A stretch of DNA of 64,000 nt, from positions 1-64,000 of the forward strand of contig CAYURD010000008.1 of assembly GCA_964446865.1 (NCBI GenBank), in the 5' to 3' direction. Both the position numbers and the translations under genes were made by a program. How positions within the stretch are numbered: position 1 is the stretch's first letter; the number at the start of each line of letters is the position of its first letter. Under the pieces are notes generated by a model, which ran no database searches, was not told where the DNA came from, and saw nothing but the letters and a program-made list of their open reading frames with translations. Positions 24,852 to 34,369 of the stretch are shown piece by piece. This stretch comes from Glaciecola sp964446865. Its GTDB lineage: Bacteria; Pseudomonadota; Gammaproteobacteria; Enterobacterales; Alteromonadaceae.

Positions 24852-25244
24852 TTATAAAGGGCGTAGTGAAATGACTTCTCGCAGCACCTGCCACCGGCCA
24901 TCTTCAAAGCACAAATCAATACTCAAGAAGAGAGACATGTCTTGGCCGTTTAGGTTATTACGCCTAGACAATACAACGTTTGCACTCGCATCCTTTTGTT
25001 CAATATGATGATACTTGACCCAAGTGTTCATAGGCGGGTCACCCGCGTCTCGCTTAGCGGCAAACATACTCTTAAAAGCGACTTTATCAAGATGATGAAC
25101 TTGGTCTTGAGGATCTACCATGATCACTTTCATATCGTCATGATAGATGCGTTCAAGCGCATCAACATCATAGGTTGTTGCCGTTTGTATAAGGTCGTCA
25201 ATGGTTTGTTTGACCTCATTAACTTGATTATTTGTTGCGTTCAT
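24852..25244 (-). CDS. NTF2-like/SnoaL-like small protein
   Basis: A 130-residue protein; the ATG at 25244 is chosen because AAGAGG lies 8 bases upstream. There is no signal peptide. The pattern (helical start VNEVKQTIDDLIQTATTYDVDALERIYHDDMKV, then curved strands ending DGRWQVLREVISL) fits the NTF2/SnoaL/DUF4440 cone fold, used for ligand binding or simple isomerase and dehydrase chemistry. It sits between two GH29 genes on the same strand and is probably co-transcribed. Its function there is unknown. Confidence 0.72.
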   Translation of the reverse strand: MNATNNQVNEVKQTIDDLIQTATTYDVDALERIYHDDMKVIMVDPQDQVHHLDKVAFKSMFAAKRDAGDPPMNTWVKYHHIEQKDASANVVLSRRNNLNGQDMSLFLSIDLCFEDGRWQVLREVISLRPL

Positions 25245-25300
25245 TAATATAACCTCTTGCAGCAATATTGTTCATTAGGCTTTATCCAAACTCGTACACC

Positions 25301-26779
25301 TTATTTACTTGCGGTGTTTGCTAACGTAACCTCATAAACATTAACTAAGTCATCGGGCTGAATAGTCGGTACTGTTATTTCTAAGCCTTGTTCGGTAATT
25401 TCCCACAACAAGTCTTCTTTATTAACCAAAGATTTGACTGAAATAACTTTACTTGGCTCATCTAAAAATGCGGATATTACATGTTTTGAATCCTGCGGTG
25501 CCTTACCAAGCTGTAAAACATAAACAGTATTATTTTTACGAGTAAAACGAATATCTTGCCAATTGTAATTAGCACCTTTTACGCCGCCATGCACGTTTGA
25601 TTTTAGTTCTTTGTCGCCAGGCCCACTTCCATAGGTATTCCAAGGTCTTGTTGCATAAATAGCGTCGCCATATACGTCTAACCATGCGCCAAGACGCTTT
25701 AAACTCGCGACTTGGTCTTCTGGGATAGTACCGTCTGAACGAGGGGATATATTTAGCAAAAGAATACCATTTTTGCTAACTGTATCGACAAACGAATGCA
25801 GCACCAACTTAAAAGGTTTGGCTCTTGAGCGACTTATGTAACTCCAGCCCCAAGTGATGGTGTCGTCGGTTAGCCAAGGCCGTTCTTGTAAGTCACGCAT
25901 ACGCCCTTTTTCAATATCAACAATGCCGATGTCTTTACTTAAATCTTCTTGTTTAAACGAAATAACGGGTTCTTGTCCACGTGCAATCGACGCGTTAATG
26001 TAGTTGGCGATCATTTCGTATTTTTTATCTTTAGGCAGGGTATGCAACCACGAATCAAACCATAAAATATCGGGATGATAGCGCTTAACAACTTCATCAA
26101 CTTTTGCCATCCAAACGTCCATTATTTCTTCGTCACTCATTTTTGAGTAGTAAAGCTGTTTCAGGACCGGATCGTCTGTGTTTGAAGGATAACCGTCTAT
26201 TCGTGGGATGTGACCTGCTATGTGTCGGCCAATATGAAATGTCGTTATCAGTTTTAAATCATGTTCTTTAATGGCGGCGCTATACTCACCTAATACATCA
26301 CGCTTGGGGCCCATTTTAGCGGCATTCCAAGGCGTTATGTCACTGTCCCACATGGCAAAACCATCATGATGTTCAGTCACCGGGCCACTAAACTTTGCGC
26401 CAGCATCAGCCACAAGTTGCGCCCAAGCCTGCGGATCAAATTTTTCTGCCGTAAATTTAGGAATAAAATCGTGGTAAGGAAATTTGTCTGGCTCACCATA
26501 AGTCTGTAAATGGTGCTGGCCAACTTTGCTGTCGGGTTTGTGCATTTCTCGAATATAATGCTCAGTTTCAAATGCCGGAACCGTGTACACTCCCCAATGA
26601 AAATATATGCCTAGTTTGGCATCTTGTAGCCATTGCGGCGCCTCGTCGTGCTTAATAAGAGACTCATAATTGGCTTCAAATTTGTTGTCTTCAGCTTTAG
26701 CATTCATTGTTATTGTTGTGCACAATACAAACAATAAAAATACGCCCATGGGTCTATTAATACTCAACATATCAGTCAT
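25301..26779 (-). CDS. GH29 alpha-L-fucosidase/galactosidase, second paralogue
   Basis: A 492-residue exported protein with a signal peptide (about 1-29, ending NAKAE); AAAGGA lies before the ATG at 26779, which overlaps the previous stop as ATGA. GH29 features are WLQDAKLGIYFHWGVYT, SGPVTEHHDGFAMWDSD, the nucleophile Asp242 in DILWFDSW, and GILLLNISPRSDGTIP. It diverges from its neighbour at 23107 across the whole length, so a difference in linkage or position (for example fucose versus L-galactose) is likely. It belongs to the GH86-led operon and should act in the periplasm on oligosaccharide ends. Confidence 0.9.
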   Translation of the reverse strand: MTDMLSINRPMGVFLLFVLCTTITMNAKAEDNKFEANYESLIKHDEAPQWLQDAKLGIYFHWGVYTVPAFETEHYIREMHKPDSKVGQHHLQTYGEPDKFPYHDFIPKFTAEKFDPQAWAQLVADAGAKFSGPVTEHHDGFAMWDSDITPWNAAKMGPKRDVLGEYSAAIKEHDLKLITTFHIGRHIAGHIPRIDGYPSNTDDPVLKQLYYSKMSDEEIMDVWMAKVDEVVKRYHPDILWFDSWLHTLPKDKKYEMIANYINASIARGQEPVISFKQEDLSKDIGIVDIEKGRMRDLQERPWLTDDTITWGWSYISRSRAKPFKLVLHSFVDTVSKNGILLLNISPRSDGTIPEDQVASLKRLGAWLDVYGDAIYATRPWNTYGSGPGDKELKSNVHGGVKGANYNWQDIRFTRKNNTVYVLQLGKAPQDSKHVISAFLDEPSKVISVKSLVNKEDLLWEITEQGLEITVPTIQPDDLVNVYEVTLANTASK

Positions 26780-27726
26780 TTGTCCTTTATTAAGGGGTCA
26801 ACCTTATCATTAACAAAGCTAAATATTTCTTGATAAATGGTTTGAAACTGCTCATCTGTAAAGCCTAAATGGCGACCATCTTTAAGCACAACCAGCTTAT
26901 TAACGACACCGTATTTATCTAATTTTTTGTGTAATTTTTCAGACTGGCTCATTGGCACAACTTGATCAGCCGTTCCATGAATGCTGATGACAGGTGCAGA
27001 TGAATGCGTGACATAATGAATAGGTGAATACTCGCTATACAATTTTGCTAGTAATTGTTCATTATTATTAGCCCAGCGCGTCACAAAGTTCCATGCATCC
27101 TTGTCTTTTTGACGAATAAACGCTTCCTGCGATTTAATGTCGCTTATTCCAAACCAGTTTACGATTGCTTTTATCTTGAGTTTATTACCGACATAGGCCT
27201 TGTGCATCGGCGCCGATGTATTTACAAGCCCAGACAATAATGCAAGATGGCCGCCCGCTGAGTCACCGGAGATCACCAAATTAGAAAGGTCTATCGAATA
27301 GTCCTTTGCGTTTTCTACCACCCACTTAAGCGCAAGTAGCACATCATCAGCGGCCTGCGGCGCAGTGCCCTCTCCCGATCTGTATTCAATATTAACAGCG
27401 TTCCAGCCCCGTTGTATAAATGGCATGAGGGCCCACTGCACTGATTCTTTAGAGCCCCCCATCCATGCACCGCCATGAATATAAATAAACGTAGGTCGTT
27501 GCGTTTTAGTGCGAGTAAAGTACTCGTTAGGGCCTTTCCATATACCATGATAATAGACATCAAGTTTTTGCCTGTCTTCGCTGCCATAAGCGATGTCCAG
27601 TTTGTTTCCATGACGATGGGCCCAAAACTCAGAAGACGCATCGTTATTATGCGCATCTGAGTTTTCTGCAGGAAAAAAGAGCAGTGTTATTGATATTAAA
27701 AATAATGCTAGTGCTTTACTAAACAT
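26776..27726 (-). CDS. Exported alpha/beta-hydrolase (esterase/lipase-type)
   Basis: A 316-residue protein with a signal peptide (about 1-25). It has the HSL/BD-FAE esterase pattern: oxyanion HGGAWMGGS, nucleophile Ser156 in SGDSAGGH, an Asp in HGTADQVVP, and the catalytic His in KDGRHLGF. Such enzymes remove acetyl or feruloyl-like groups from polysaccharides. Its start is 33 bases after the GH86 gene and it overlaps the GH29 gene by 4 bases, so it likely de-esterifies the same galactan. Confidence 0.82.
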   Translation of the reverse strand: MFSKALALFLISITLLFFPAENSDAHNNDASSEFWAHRHGNKLDIAYGSEDRQKLDVYYHGIWKGPNEYFTRTKTQRPTFIYIHGGAWMGGSKESVQWALMPFIQRGWNAVNIEYRSGEGTAPQAADDVLLALKWVVENAKDYSIDLSNLVISGDSAGGHLALLSGLVNTSAPMHKAYVGNKLKIKAIVNWFGISDIKSQEAFIRQKDKDAWNFVTRWANNNEQLLAKLYSEYSPIHYVTHSSAPVISIHGTADQVVPMSQSEKLHKKLDKYGVVNKLVVLKDGRHLGFTDEQFQTIYQEIFSFVNDKVDPLIKDK

Positions 27727-27758
27727 GTCTATCCTTTAAAAAAATAACACTTTGGTTT

Positions 27759-30700
27759 CTAGTCAACAATTTCTGTTACGCGTAGATTATCCAAATAATA
27801 ATCAATTGGCTCGCCAGAAAAACTAAAGACTCCCATAAACCCGGGTCGAATAGAACCGTCATCATTAACCGGCCATGATTGCTCGGGTACTTCAACTGAA
27901 AGCGTTGTCCACTCTTGATTGCGCACTTGCCACCACTTTTGACCGCTTCCATCAAAATTTTCGGCATGTAGCAAGCGAATAAAGCCTGACATATTTCGAT
28001 CAACATTTGATTTTATATCGACTTCAATTCTAAACCGACGGTTACCGCCTTCACCAAACAAAGTAGGAACAAAAGCAGGCGACAAGTTAATACCTGCGCT
28101 ACTTGAACCATCTCCGGTAACATGTAAACCAAAGCCGCTATTATTAGCCGCTTCAGGGCTCACGTTAAGTTGTACGCCGTCATTGTTGTTAAAGTGCGGG
28201 TCAAATGGTGCTAAAACGCCATCTTCAAAATCAGTGTTGATGTTACCAAGCAGATTGTCGTCATATACAGTTAAATCTTCAATGACAACATCGTCTACAT
28301 GCCACACTAAACCTTGGTCACGGAAAAATATAGACAAACGGTGGTCAAACGGGGATAAAGTGACGCCCGTAAACACTTTTTCAAACTGCTTCCACTGACC
28401 TATTTCTGACTTATGCAAGCCCCAAAAAGCAGGGCCAAACGGTGTAGCCTCGTAACCACCAGAAAACTTCTGGAAGACTAGTTGCCCACCTCTGAAATCA
28501 CCGTTTCCAGTAAAGTTGTCTTCTACCAGTTTTGCCCAGAACGTTACCTTGATGGTTTTTTCTGCCAGTATTAAATCGTCACCCAGTAAATTCGGCGCGC
28601 TAAATAACACTGTGTTTCGGCTATCAGCGGGCGTGCGAACAACTGCAGCATAAGAGCTTTGACCAGCTTCACGGGAATCTACTCTTTCTACCGTAAAGTC
28701 ACCGTCGCCGCCGGCTTCAAAATCACGTAAATCTCTAAATTCAAAACCTGCATTAGCACCCATCAAATTGTTAGGATCGGCAATTGGCGGGACAAATGGC
28801 GTAAGGACCTCAACGTTATTAAGTACATGGCCGTCAACGGTCGTCGTGAAATTACCTCCGACCGCGCGTAGACCAGAAATAATACGATAGTTGCTACTAG
28901 GGCTTAGATCTTCTGCAAACGTTAAGGTGAGTTCTGTTGAACCCGCACCGGCTGGCACCGTAGTTTTTGTTATACGCTGAAAAGCACCATCTTTGTATAA
29001 TTCAAACGCAACATCTCTGTCTTCATCACTTACATAATCAAGTTGTAAGGTAATAAAGTCGCGTGGTTCAAACGCTTGCAACTCTGCAGCATTGGTAATC
29101 ACAATCGTATTACGCAATGTCTGTTTGTCTTGCACGTTAAGGTTCATCGTATCGCTGAGCTGACCATCATAACTGGTCGCCGTAATCGCCACGCTGCCCG
29201 CTGACATCGGCGTGACAACACCATTTTCGTCTACTTGCGCTACTGCAGGATTACTTGACGTCCACATTATCGAAGGCTGACTTGCATCTAGTGGCAATAC
29301 CGCTGCGCGCAAACGATGCGCTGCATCCAGATTAATATCACTGACGGGATGTTGAATACTAACGCTATCAACTGGCACATAAGTATCTATATACGGGGCA
29401 TTTACTTCTAAAATCAAGGAGCTTAAATGACCGCCGCTATCAGGGAACTCGATTGCTACAGTATTATTTTGTTTTAAATATTTGGCTGGGATAGGAATAT
29501 CAATTGCGCCAAAAAATTCATCTCGCGTGATTTGGTCATAGCCTTTCCAATCATCAGGTACCGCAAAAGCATGGCCATTTACCCTTACGACAGCTTGTTT
29601 AGTCAGGTTATGTTCGCGCGCAATACTCATGCGTAATGTTGCATAATCCTCGCTATCGTTATAGCCGTTTTCGCCGTAATGCATTTGCAGTGCTTTTTGG
29701 CTTGCCGCCGAGCGCCCAACACGCGCTAGTAGCGCTCGATATTGCGGGCTACTTTGCCAAGAATCAGGATAACGCGCTTTAATGCGAGCAAATGAACGCT
29801 CTAGACTTCTGAGCGTATTGGTAAGTCTGCGAATTTCGCGCACATTAATTGTATCTACCACGCTTTGGTCATAAATAGTATTAGCAGCGTAGACATCCGC
29901 AAAACTAATACTGCGTTGCTCAAGTTCAACATCAGTAAATGTGAAATCAATACTTGATGCAGAAGAGATTGGCTGCAAATGAACATCGCTATAATAAGTA
30001 TCAATTCTGGCAGACTGGTTAGTTTGTAGCACATTTGAGTATTGATATTCTAATATCACTGTTTCGTGCGCATTTAAGGTCATTTGTGAAGGTGCTTGTT
30101 CAAGAAAGCCTTCACTCAAGGTTGCTACGCCTTCAACAGGCGTATCTAAACTTTTTTTCTTAACCGACACTAGCGTGTTTTGATTTTCGACAAAGTTAAT
30201 GGCAACAGTTTTGGCTTCTTCTTCAAAATTGTTCAAGGCGACAAACAGTCTATTTCCATCAACAAAAGCTTGGACGGCTACGTCAGGATCATCATCTTGA
30301 ACTTTAACTCGATAACCTTTTACATCAGACCATAGCTGATAAAACTTTGCTTTTTCAGTAGGCAAGTAATCAAGAACTTTACCAGAGACTATTTTTTCAG
30401 GATCTGGCCTAAAAACAGCAGGGTTATAAGGATTGAAATTTTCATCAAAAGCGAATGCCGAAATACCCGTTATAAAAGGAATAGAGGTTAATATACGATC
30501 ATCTCGTTCCAGTAAGGAAAATAAAATATGGTTGATGGAACGCAAATCTTGCGCACTTTTTTCATCACTATACTCGACAGGATAACCAGTTGTAATACCG
30601 CCGTATTCTGTAATGGCATGTGGTAAAACGTCGCTGCTAATTGCATAGCTGTACGTTTCGATCAAATCTAATATTGCTTCAGCATTGCTGCCCGAGCGCT

Positions 30701-31505
30701 GAGTACTTTGGCCTTCAATATTTATTCCGTCATATAAATGGGTTGAATAAGCATCAATATACGGGCCCGCTCTATCCATAAACATTTTTTGGTTTTTATC
30801 GAAGTTATCAAACCCTCTAAGTTCAAATGACGGGAAAGCAGATGAATAACCGATTATTTTAGTATCGATATTTCGCTCATCAAAAGCTTGGCCTATTTCA
30901 GAGAACCAATCAGCCATGCGCTCTTTTACAATTTGCCCTTGAGGCCCATTAAATGGCCCATCAACAAAATCTTGTGCATGCACAAAAGGCTCATTCATTG
31001 GTTCATAAAACTTGGGCTGCTTGCCGTCTGCATAGTTAAATTCAAAATAATCAGCTGCATATTGAGCACCCGTAATAGGGTCGTTCCCTTCTCCCATTAC
31101 GTTAAAAGGATGGTCGGTCACCACAGTACGCGAAGACAAAAAAGGATAGGAAATTGCTGACTGCCTGCGTTCAATTTCAGCAGCACCACCAGCCATTGTC
31201 TGCTCTGTAGTTGGATAGTTAGTTCGCCCTCTTATCGCCCCAAAAGGACTAAAAAATTGACGCCCATAAGACGCGTTTAATTCATTTCGAATATATAAAC
31301 GATCGATATTGGCCGCGCCAGGATCGCCCGCTGTCGAATGAATGTTAAAGTATTTGTCTCTTTGCAAGTTACTACTGTCACCAATAAACTGCTTAGTATT
31401 AAGATCGATGGTGACTGTGCCTGCGCCAGCGGCGCTACTTAAGCCTAAGGCGGAAGTGGCAACACATATTGCAATGGCCGTTTTGTTGAGTGTACGGTTT
31501 ATCAT
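27759..31505 (-). CDS. GH86 beta-agarase/beta-porphyranase, multimodular, secreted
   Basis: A 1248-residue secreted enzyme; GGAG lies 8 bases before ATG 31505 and a signal peptide ends near residue 28. The GH86 TIM barrel (about 30-500) carries the acid/base Glu172 in YEPMNEPFVHA and the nucleophile Glu300 in HAITEYGGI, followed by a beta-sandwich (to about 490) as in porphyranase/agarase structures. Residues about 505-700 hold a linker and carbohydrate-binding-like module, about 705-785 a Big_2 Ig-like domain (WTSSNPAVAQVDENGVVT), and the last 330 residues two jelly-roll CBM-like modules. It endo-cleaves agarose or porphyran; sequence alone does not separate the two. It heads the minus-strand operon with the esterase and GH29 genes. 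Confidence 0.85.
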   Translation of the reverse strand: MINRTLNKTAIAICVATSALGLSSAAGAGTVTIDLNTKQFIGDSSNLQRDKYFNIHSTAGDPGAANIDRLYIRNELNASYGRQFFSPFGAIRGRTNYPTTEQTMAGGAAEIERRQSAISYPFLSSRTVVTDHPFNVMGEGNDPITGAQYAADYFEFNYADGKQPKFYEPMNEPFVHAQDFVDGPFNGPQGQIVKERMADWFSEIGQAFDERNIDTKIIGYSSAFPSFELRGFDNFDKNQKMFMDRAGPYIDAYSTHLYDGINIEGQSTQRSGSNAEAILDLIETYSYAISSDVLPHAITEYGGITTGYPVEYSDEKSAQDLRSINHILFSLLERDDRILTSIPFITGISAFAFDENFNPYNPAVFRPDPEKIVSGKVLDYLPTEKAKFYQLWSDVKGYRVKVQDDDPDVAVQAFVDGNRLFVALNNFEEEAKTVAINFVENQNTLVSVKKKSLDTPVEGVATLSEGFLEQAPSQMTLNAHETVILEYQYSNVLQTNQSARIDTYYSDVHLQPISSASSIDFTFTDVELEQRSISFADVYAANTIYDQSVVDTINVREIRRLTNTLRSLERSFARIKARYPDSWQSSPQYRALLARVGRSAASQKALQMHYGENGYNDSEDYATLRMSIAREHNLTKQAVVRVNGHAFAVPDDWKGYDQITRDEFFGAIDIPIPAKYLKQNNTVAIEFPDSGGHLSSLILEVNAPYIDTYVPVDSVSIQHPVSDINLDAAHRLRAAVLPLDASQPSIMWTSSNPAVAQVDENGVVTPMSAGSVAITATSYDGQLSDTMNLNVQDKQTLRNTIVITNAAELQAFEPRDFITLQLDYVSDEDRDVAFELYKDGAFQRITKTTVPAGAGSTELTLTFAEDLSPSSNYRIISGLRAVGGNFTTTVDGHVLNNVEVLTPFVPPIADPNNLMGANAGFEFRDLRDFEAGGDGDFTVERVDSREAGQSSYAAVVRTPADSRNTVLFSAPNLLGDDLILAEKTIKVTFWAKLVEDNFTGNGDFRGGQLVFQKFSGGYEATPFGPAFWGLHKSEIGQWKQFEKVFTGVTLSPFDHRLSIFFRDQGLVWHVDDVVIEDLTVYDDNLLGNINTDFEDGVLAPFDPHFNNNDGVQLNVSPEAANNSGFGLHVTGDGSSSAGINLSPAFVPTLFGEGGNRRFRIEVDIKSNVDRNMSGFIRLLHAENFDGSGQKWWQVRNQEWTTLSVEVPEQSWPVNDDGSIRPGFMGVFSFSGEPIDYYLDNLRVTEIVD

Positions 31506-31553
31506 AAAGTTGGCTCCGGATGGGATGCGTAATTTTTAAAGTGATGTTCGTGC

Positions 31554-32312
31554 CTAGTTGACTTTGTAAGACCTAAAGCCAAGCGTCAGCATAAAGATTG
31601 CTAATAATGCGCCAATACTGGGTGCATTTACTGGACGATTAACATCAACTTGATCAACAAATAAACGGCTCGAAAACGTATTTGAGAATGAAGCAAAATC
31701 GGAACTAAAGAACAGTAGCTCTATCGAGCCATTGAAAGATTGGGCACTATTTGGGGCTAAACTCACGACTATATTTTGAGTATCTGAGGTGTTTTGGCTT
31801 ACCCCATTAGCACTATCGGTATCGAATGACTCTACCGCTGAAAAGACTTCAATATCGTCCATGTCAAACAAGGAAATGAACATATCGATTGATGCAAAAT
31901 CAATTAAATCATCTTGCGCAGAGACAAGAGACGCTTGTTCAAACTCAAACCCTAGGTCAATATCAACTGTGTAATCCAAGGTATTTTCAAAGCTAAAAGA
32001 AAAGTCATAGATGACGTTTTCGAAATCAACAAACGTATCGTTTGCACTAATAGAAGATGAAAGCTTAACGTCGTCTTCAAATAGATTAATTGCTGTACTA
32101 CTATCTGAGGCTACGCCGTCGGCTATTACGACTTCTTCACTGCCTAAATTAACAGAGTCGTTCTGAGAAAGGTCAACTACGAAAGATTCAAGTTCATTAA
32201 AACCAAAATCCCCCTGAGAATTCACTCCTGCTGGAAGTGAGATAGGGGCTGCTTTTGCCGCCAAACTAAAAGAAAGTAACACACAAACATTTACAACATT
32301 TCTAAATTTCAT
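31554..32312 (-). CDS. Exported acidic protein with PEP-CTERM-like C-terminal sorting signal
   Basis: A 252-residue acidic, Ser/Asp-rich protein of beta type. A signal peptide covers about residues 1-21. The C-terminus VNAPSIGALLAIFMLTLGFR followed by SYK is the VxAP - hydrophobic segment - basic tail seen in exosortase substrates of Alteromonadales, a variant of PEP-CTERM. Such proteins are anchored or released at the cell surface with exopolysaccharide. It lies immediately upstream of GH86 on the same strand, so it may be the first gene of that transcript. The central domain is not recognised. Confidence 0.6.
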   Translation of the reverse strand: MKFRNVVNVCVLLSFSLAAKAAPISLPAGVNSQGDFGFNELESFVVDLSQNDSVNLGSEEVVIADGVASDSSTAINLFEDDVKLSSSISANDTFVDFENVIYDFSFSFENTLDYTVDIDLGFEFEQASLVSAQDDLIDFASIDMFISLFDMDDIEVFSAVESFDTDSANGVSQNTSDTQNIVVSLAPNSAQSFNGSIELLFFSSDFASFSNTFSSRLFVDQVDVNRPVNAPSIGALLAIFMLTLGFRSYKVN

Positions 32313-32622
32313 TTACCTAAACATCTTATTCATATACAAAAAAGTATTTCTATATTTAAATCATTAAGGCGGAATTTGCAAATTTTTTACAAGACTGCAA
32401 CATTAATTTTTAGTATGTAAATTCTTATTCTTCATTATATTCAAGGATTTAAAGAAAAGTTTATTTAATATAATATTTTTACTTATAAAAGATGATATTT
32501 GAATGTGAACAAATTTCATTCTTTTATGGGCAAGTTGTTGTCTTGGATATTAGCATGGGTATAGATTGGCTAGCGCGGTGAAAAGTGATAGCACCATCGC
32601 TAAATGAAAAGAAGGGTCTTAA
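32313..32622. other. AT-rich intergenic region upstream of PEP-CTERM-like gene
   Basis: About 310 bases of very AT-rich sequence that should contain the promoter of the minus-strand PEP-CTERM-like/GH86 transcript. No gene or clear palindrome is visible apart from the terminator beginning at 32623. Confidence 0.35.
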
Positions 32623-32649
32623 CCATGCCCAGAAAGCTTCTTGGCATGG
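32623..32649 (-). terminator. Strong hairpin terminator after the SPW-type gene
   Basis: CCATGCC (32623-32629) pairs with GGCATGG (32643-32649), and the inner AGAA/TTCT adds four pairs around one mismatch, giving a stem of 11 pairs. It sits directly downstream of the minus-strand membrane protein gene ending at 32667. Confidence 0.75.
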
Positions 32650-32666
32650 CTAATCAAGTTGATTAA

Positions 32667-33038
32667 TTAAGTACTTTGCGTAGTGGTCGTCAATGCTGGT
32701 ACGTTTGAAAAAAGTACAACCAACAACACCCCTGCTCCCATTACCCAATAATAAATTTTTGCGGTTAAATCAAAGCCAAAAATAAGCGGCGCTGCTAAGA
32801 AAAACACGGCGGCGGCTAAATCGAGCATTAGGTGAATTTTAAAACTAATCACCTTAGCTACACTATAGTGATAATTAGTGATAAGGCTATAAGCAATCAG
32901 CCCAATACCCGCTGCAACCGACATGTACATCGCCAGCGGAGACTGCTCAGCTATGTTTAGCAGTAGTGGCAACGCAATCAATGCAGCTGCGGCTGCATAA
33001 TCTAAAAGGCCGTGAAATGTAGAGTTTATAAAACGCAT
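32667..33038 (-). CDS. SPW-repeat-type small integral membrane protein
   Basis: About 123 residues; ATG 33038 is chosen since TAGGAA lies about 8 bases before it. Four hydrophobic segments are visible (about 10-28, 34-52, 66-88, 94-116). HGLLDYAAAAALIALPLL resembles the SPW-repeat family of small four-helix membrane proteins. Function unknown. It is divergent from an AraC-type regulator, which may control it. Confidence 0.7.
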   Translation of the reverse strand: MRFINSTFHGLLDYAAAAALIALPLLLNIAEQSPLAMYMSVAAGIGLIAYSLITNYHYSVAKVISFKIHLMLDLAAAVFFLAAPLIFGFDLTAKIYYWVMGAGVLLVVLFSNVPALTTTTQST

Positions 33039-33345
33039 AATAAATATTCCTATAAAAATTGTAAGCAACTCGACTTAATACAAGATGCCAGTATTGGTCT
33101 GAAATCTTGCCGAGCATTTAGTTGATGATTAATACTTTTGATCAAAGCAAGTTCTCATAATCAATAAGTAGTTTGCTAAGACTGAATATACTATATGCCT
33201 ATATTTTTGACTTATGTATGACAAAACGTCCGCATTTTTTGCTCCATCGTACATAATTAATAAGATAACCTGTATTATCGTGTTTTATTTGCGATACTGC
33301 TTACTAGATTATTCTTCAAGTTGCAGTACACAGTAGGCACAATAA
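33039..33345. promoter_or_regulatory. Divergent promoter region of SPW-type and AraC-type genes
   Basis: About 307 AT-rich bases separate two divergent genes. AGTAGG near 33332 serves as ribosome site for the regulator. No clear palindromic operator or RNA gene is visible. Confidence 0.35.
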
Positions 33346-34293
33346 ATGGATGCAGTTAGCGACATACTAAATACATTAGAGTTTGATAGTTGTTTATATT
33401 TTACGACTGACTTTTCGCCGCCTTGGGCAATTAATGTGCCTAATTATCAAAGTGTTGTTCGCTTTCACTTGCTTACCTCTGGTCAGTGCTGGGTCAAAAT
33501 AAACGGTAAAAGCGATTATTTACGGCTTTCTGCTGGCGATATCATTGTTATTCCTCACGGTGCTTCGCATATTTTATCGGACAATCCGAACACCGAAGTT
33601 GTTGAGCTGGATGCTGCGCTTGATTTTAGTGGTTATAAAGGCGATGGCGTGTTTCAGTATGGCGGTGATAACACCACCAAGACAGAGTCAGATAAAGCAC
33701 AGTTGGTTTGCGGTCATTTTCAATTTGACGAGCGATTTAAACACGCATTAGTAGCCCAACTCCCTGATTTAATTCTGATTAGCAATCACGAAGCCATGAA
33801 ATTCCCTTGGTTTACTGATGCGCTTCGCGCACTTAGCTACGAGACTCAAACCAAGCGAATTGGCAACGAATCAATCATAAAACGTATTTCTGAAGTCATT
33901 TTTATCCATAGTATTCGTGTGTGGAGCGAACGAGAAAAGCATCAACAGAGCTTTTTACTTGCGCTGTCTGATGACAAAATTGGCAAAAGTCTTCAAGCTT
34001 TTCATGACGACCCCTCAAAGAAATGGAGTTTACAATCCCTCGCAAGCGAAGCTGGCCTGTCTCGAACACTTTATTCGCAACGATTTAAAGAACTAACTGG
34101 TGATTCGGTTATGCACTATGTCACTCAGTGGCGAGCACAAAAAGCACAAAAGCTGCTGCTAGATAGTAAACAATCGGTTGAAGAAGTTGCTGAAAATATT
34201 GGCTACGACTCTTTAGCCGCATTTTCACGTATGTTCAAAAAACTCTTTGGCATTGGCCCAGGTAAATATAGACGAGACCATGGCGATAGTTAA
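33346..34293 (+). CDS. AraC-family regulator with N-terminal cupin domain, second paralogue
   Basis: A 315-residue regulator. The first 190 residues form a cupin (FHLLTSGQCWVKINGK, LSAGDIIVIPHGASHILSD) and the C-terminal hundred contain two helix-turn-helices (WSLQSLASEAGLSRTLYSQR; SVEEVAENIGYDSLAAFSR), ending in GIGPGKYRRD. The start is MDAVSDILNTLEF, closely parallel to MEILSDILRSLRV in the regulator at 12811. Divergent from the SPW-type protein and probably controlling it; binding of a small molecule by the cupin is inferred. Confidence 0.88.
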   Translation: MDAVSDILNTLEFDSCLYFTTDFSPPWAINVPNYQSVVRFHLLTSGQCWVKINGKSDYLRLSAGDIIVIPHGASHILSDNPNTEVVELDAALDFSGYKGDGVFQYGGDNTTKTESDKAQLVCGHFQFDERFKHALVAQLPDLILISNHEAMKFPWFTDALRALSYETQTKRIGNESIIKRISEVIFIHSIRVWSEREKHQQSFLLALSDDKIGKSLQAFHDDPSKKWSLQSLASEAGLSRTLYSQRFKELTGDSVMHYVTQWRAQKAQKLLLDSKQSVEEVAENIGYDSLAAFSRMFKKLFGIGPGKYRRDHGDS

Positions 34294-34369
34294 CATATGT
34301 TAAGGGCTATTAATTCGGGCCATTGTTTTGTGGCATTAGCAGTGCTTGACAAGCCCAGTCGTTTTACCA

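Noticed and set aside
24775..24894. N-terminal extension of the first GH29 frame
   Set aside because: It overlaps the NTF2-like gene and would put the lipoprotein signal about 40 residues into the protein.
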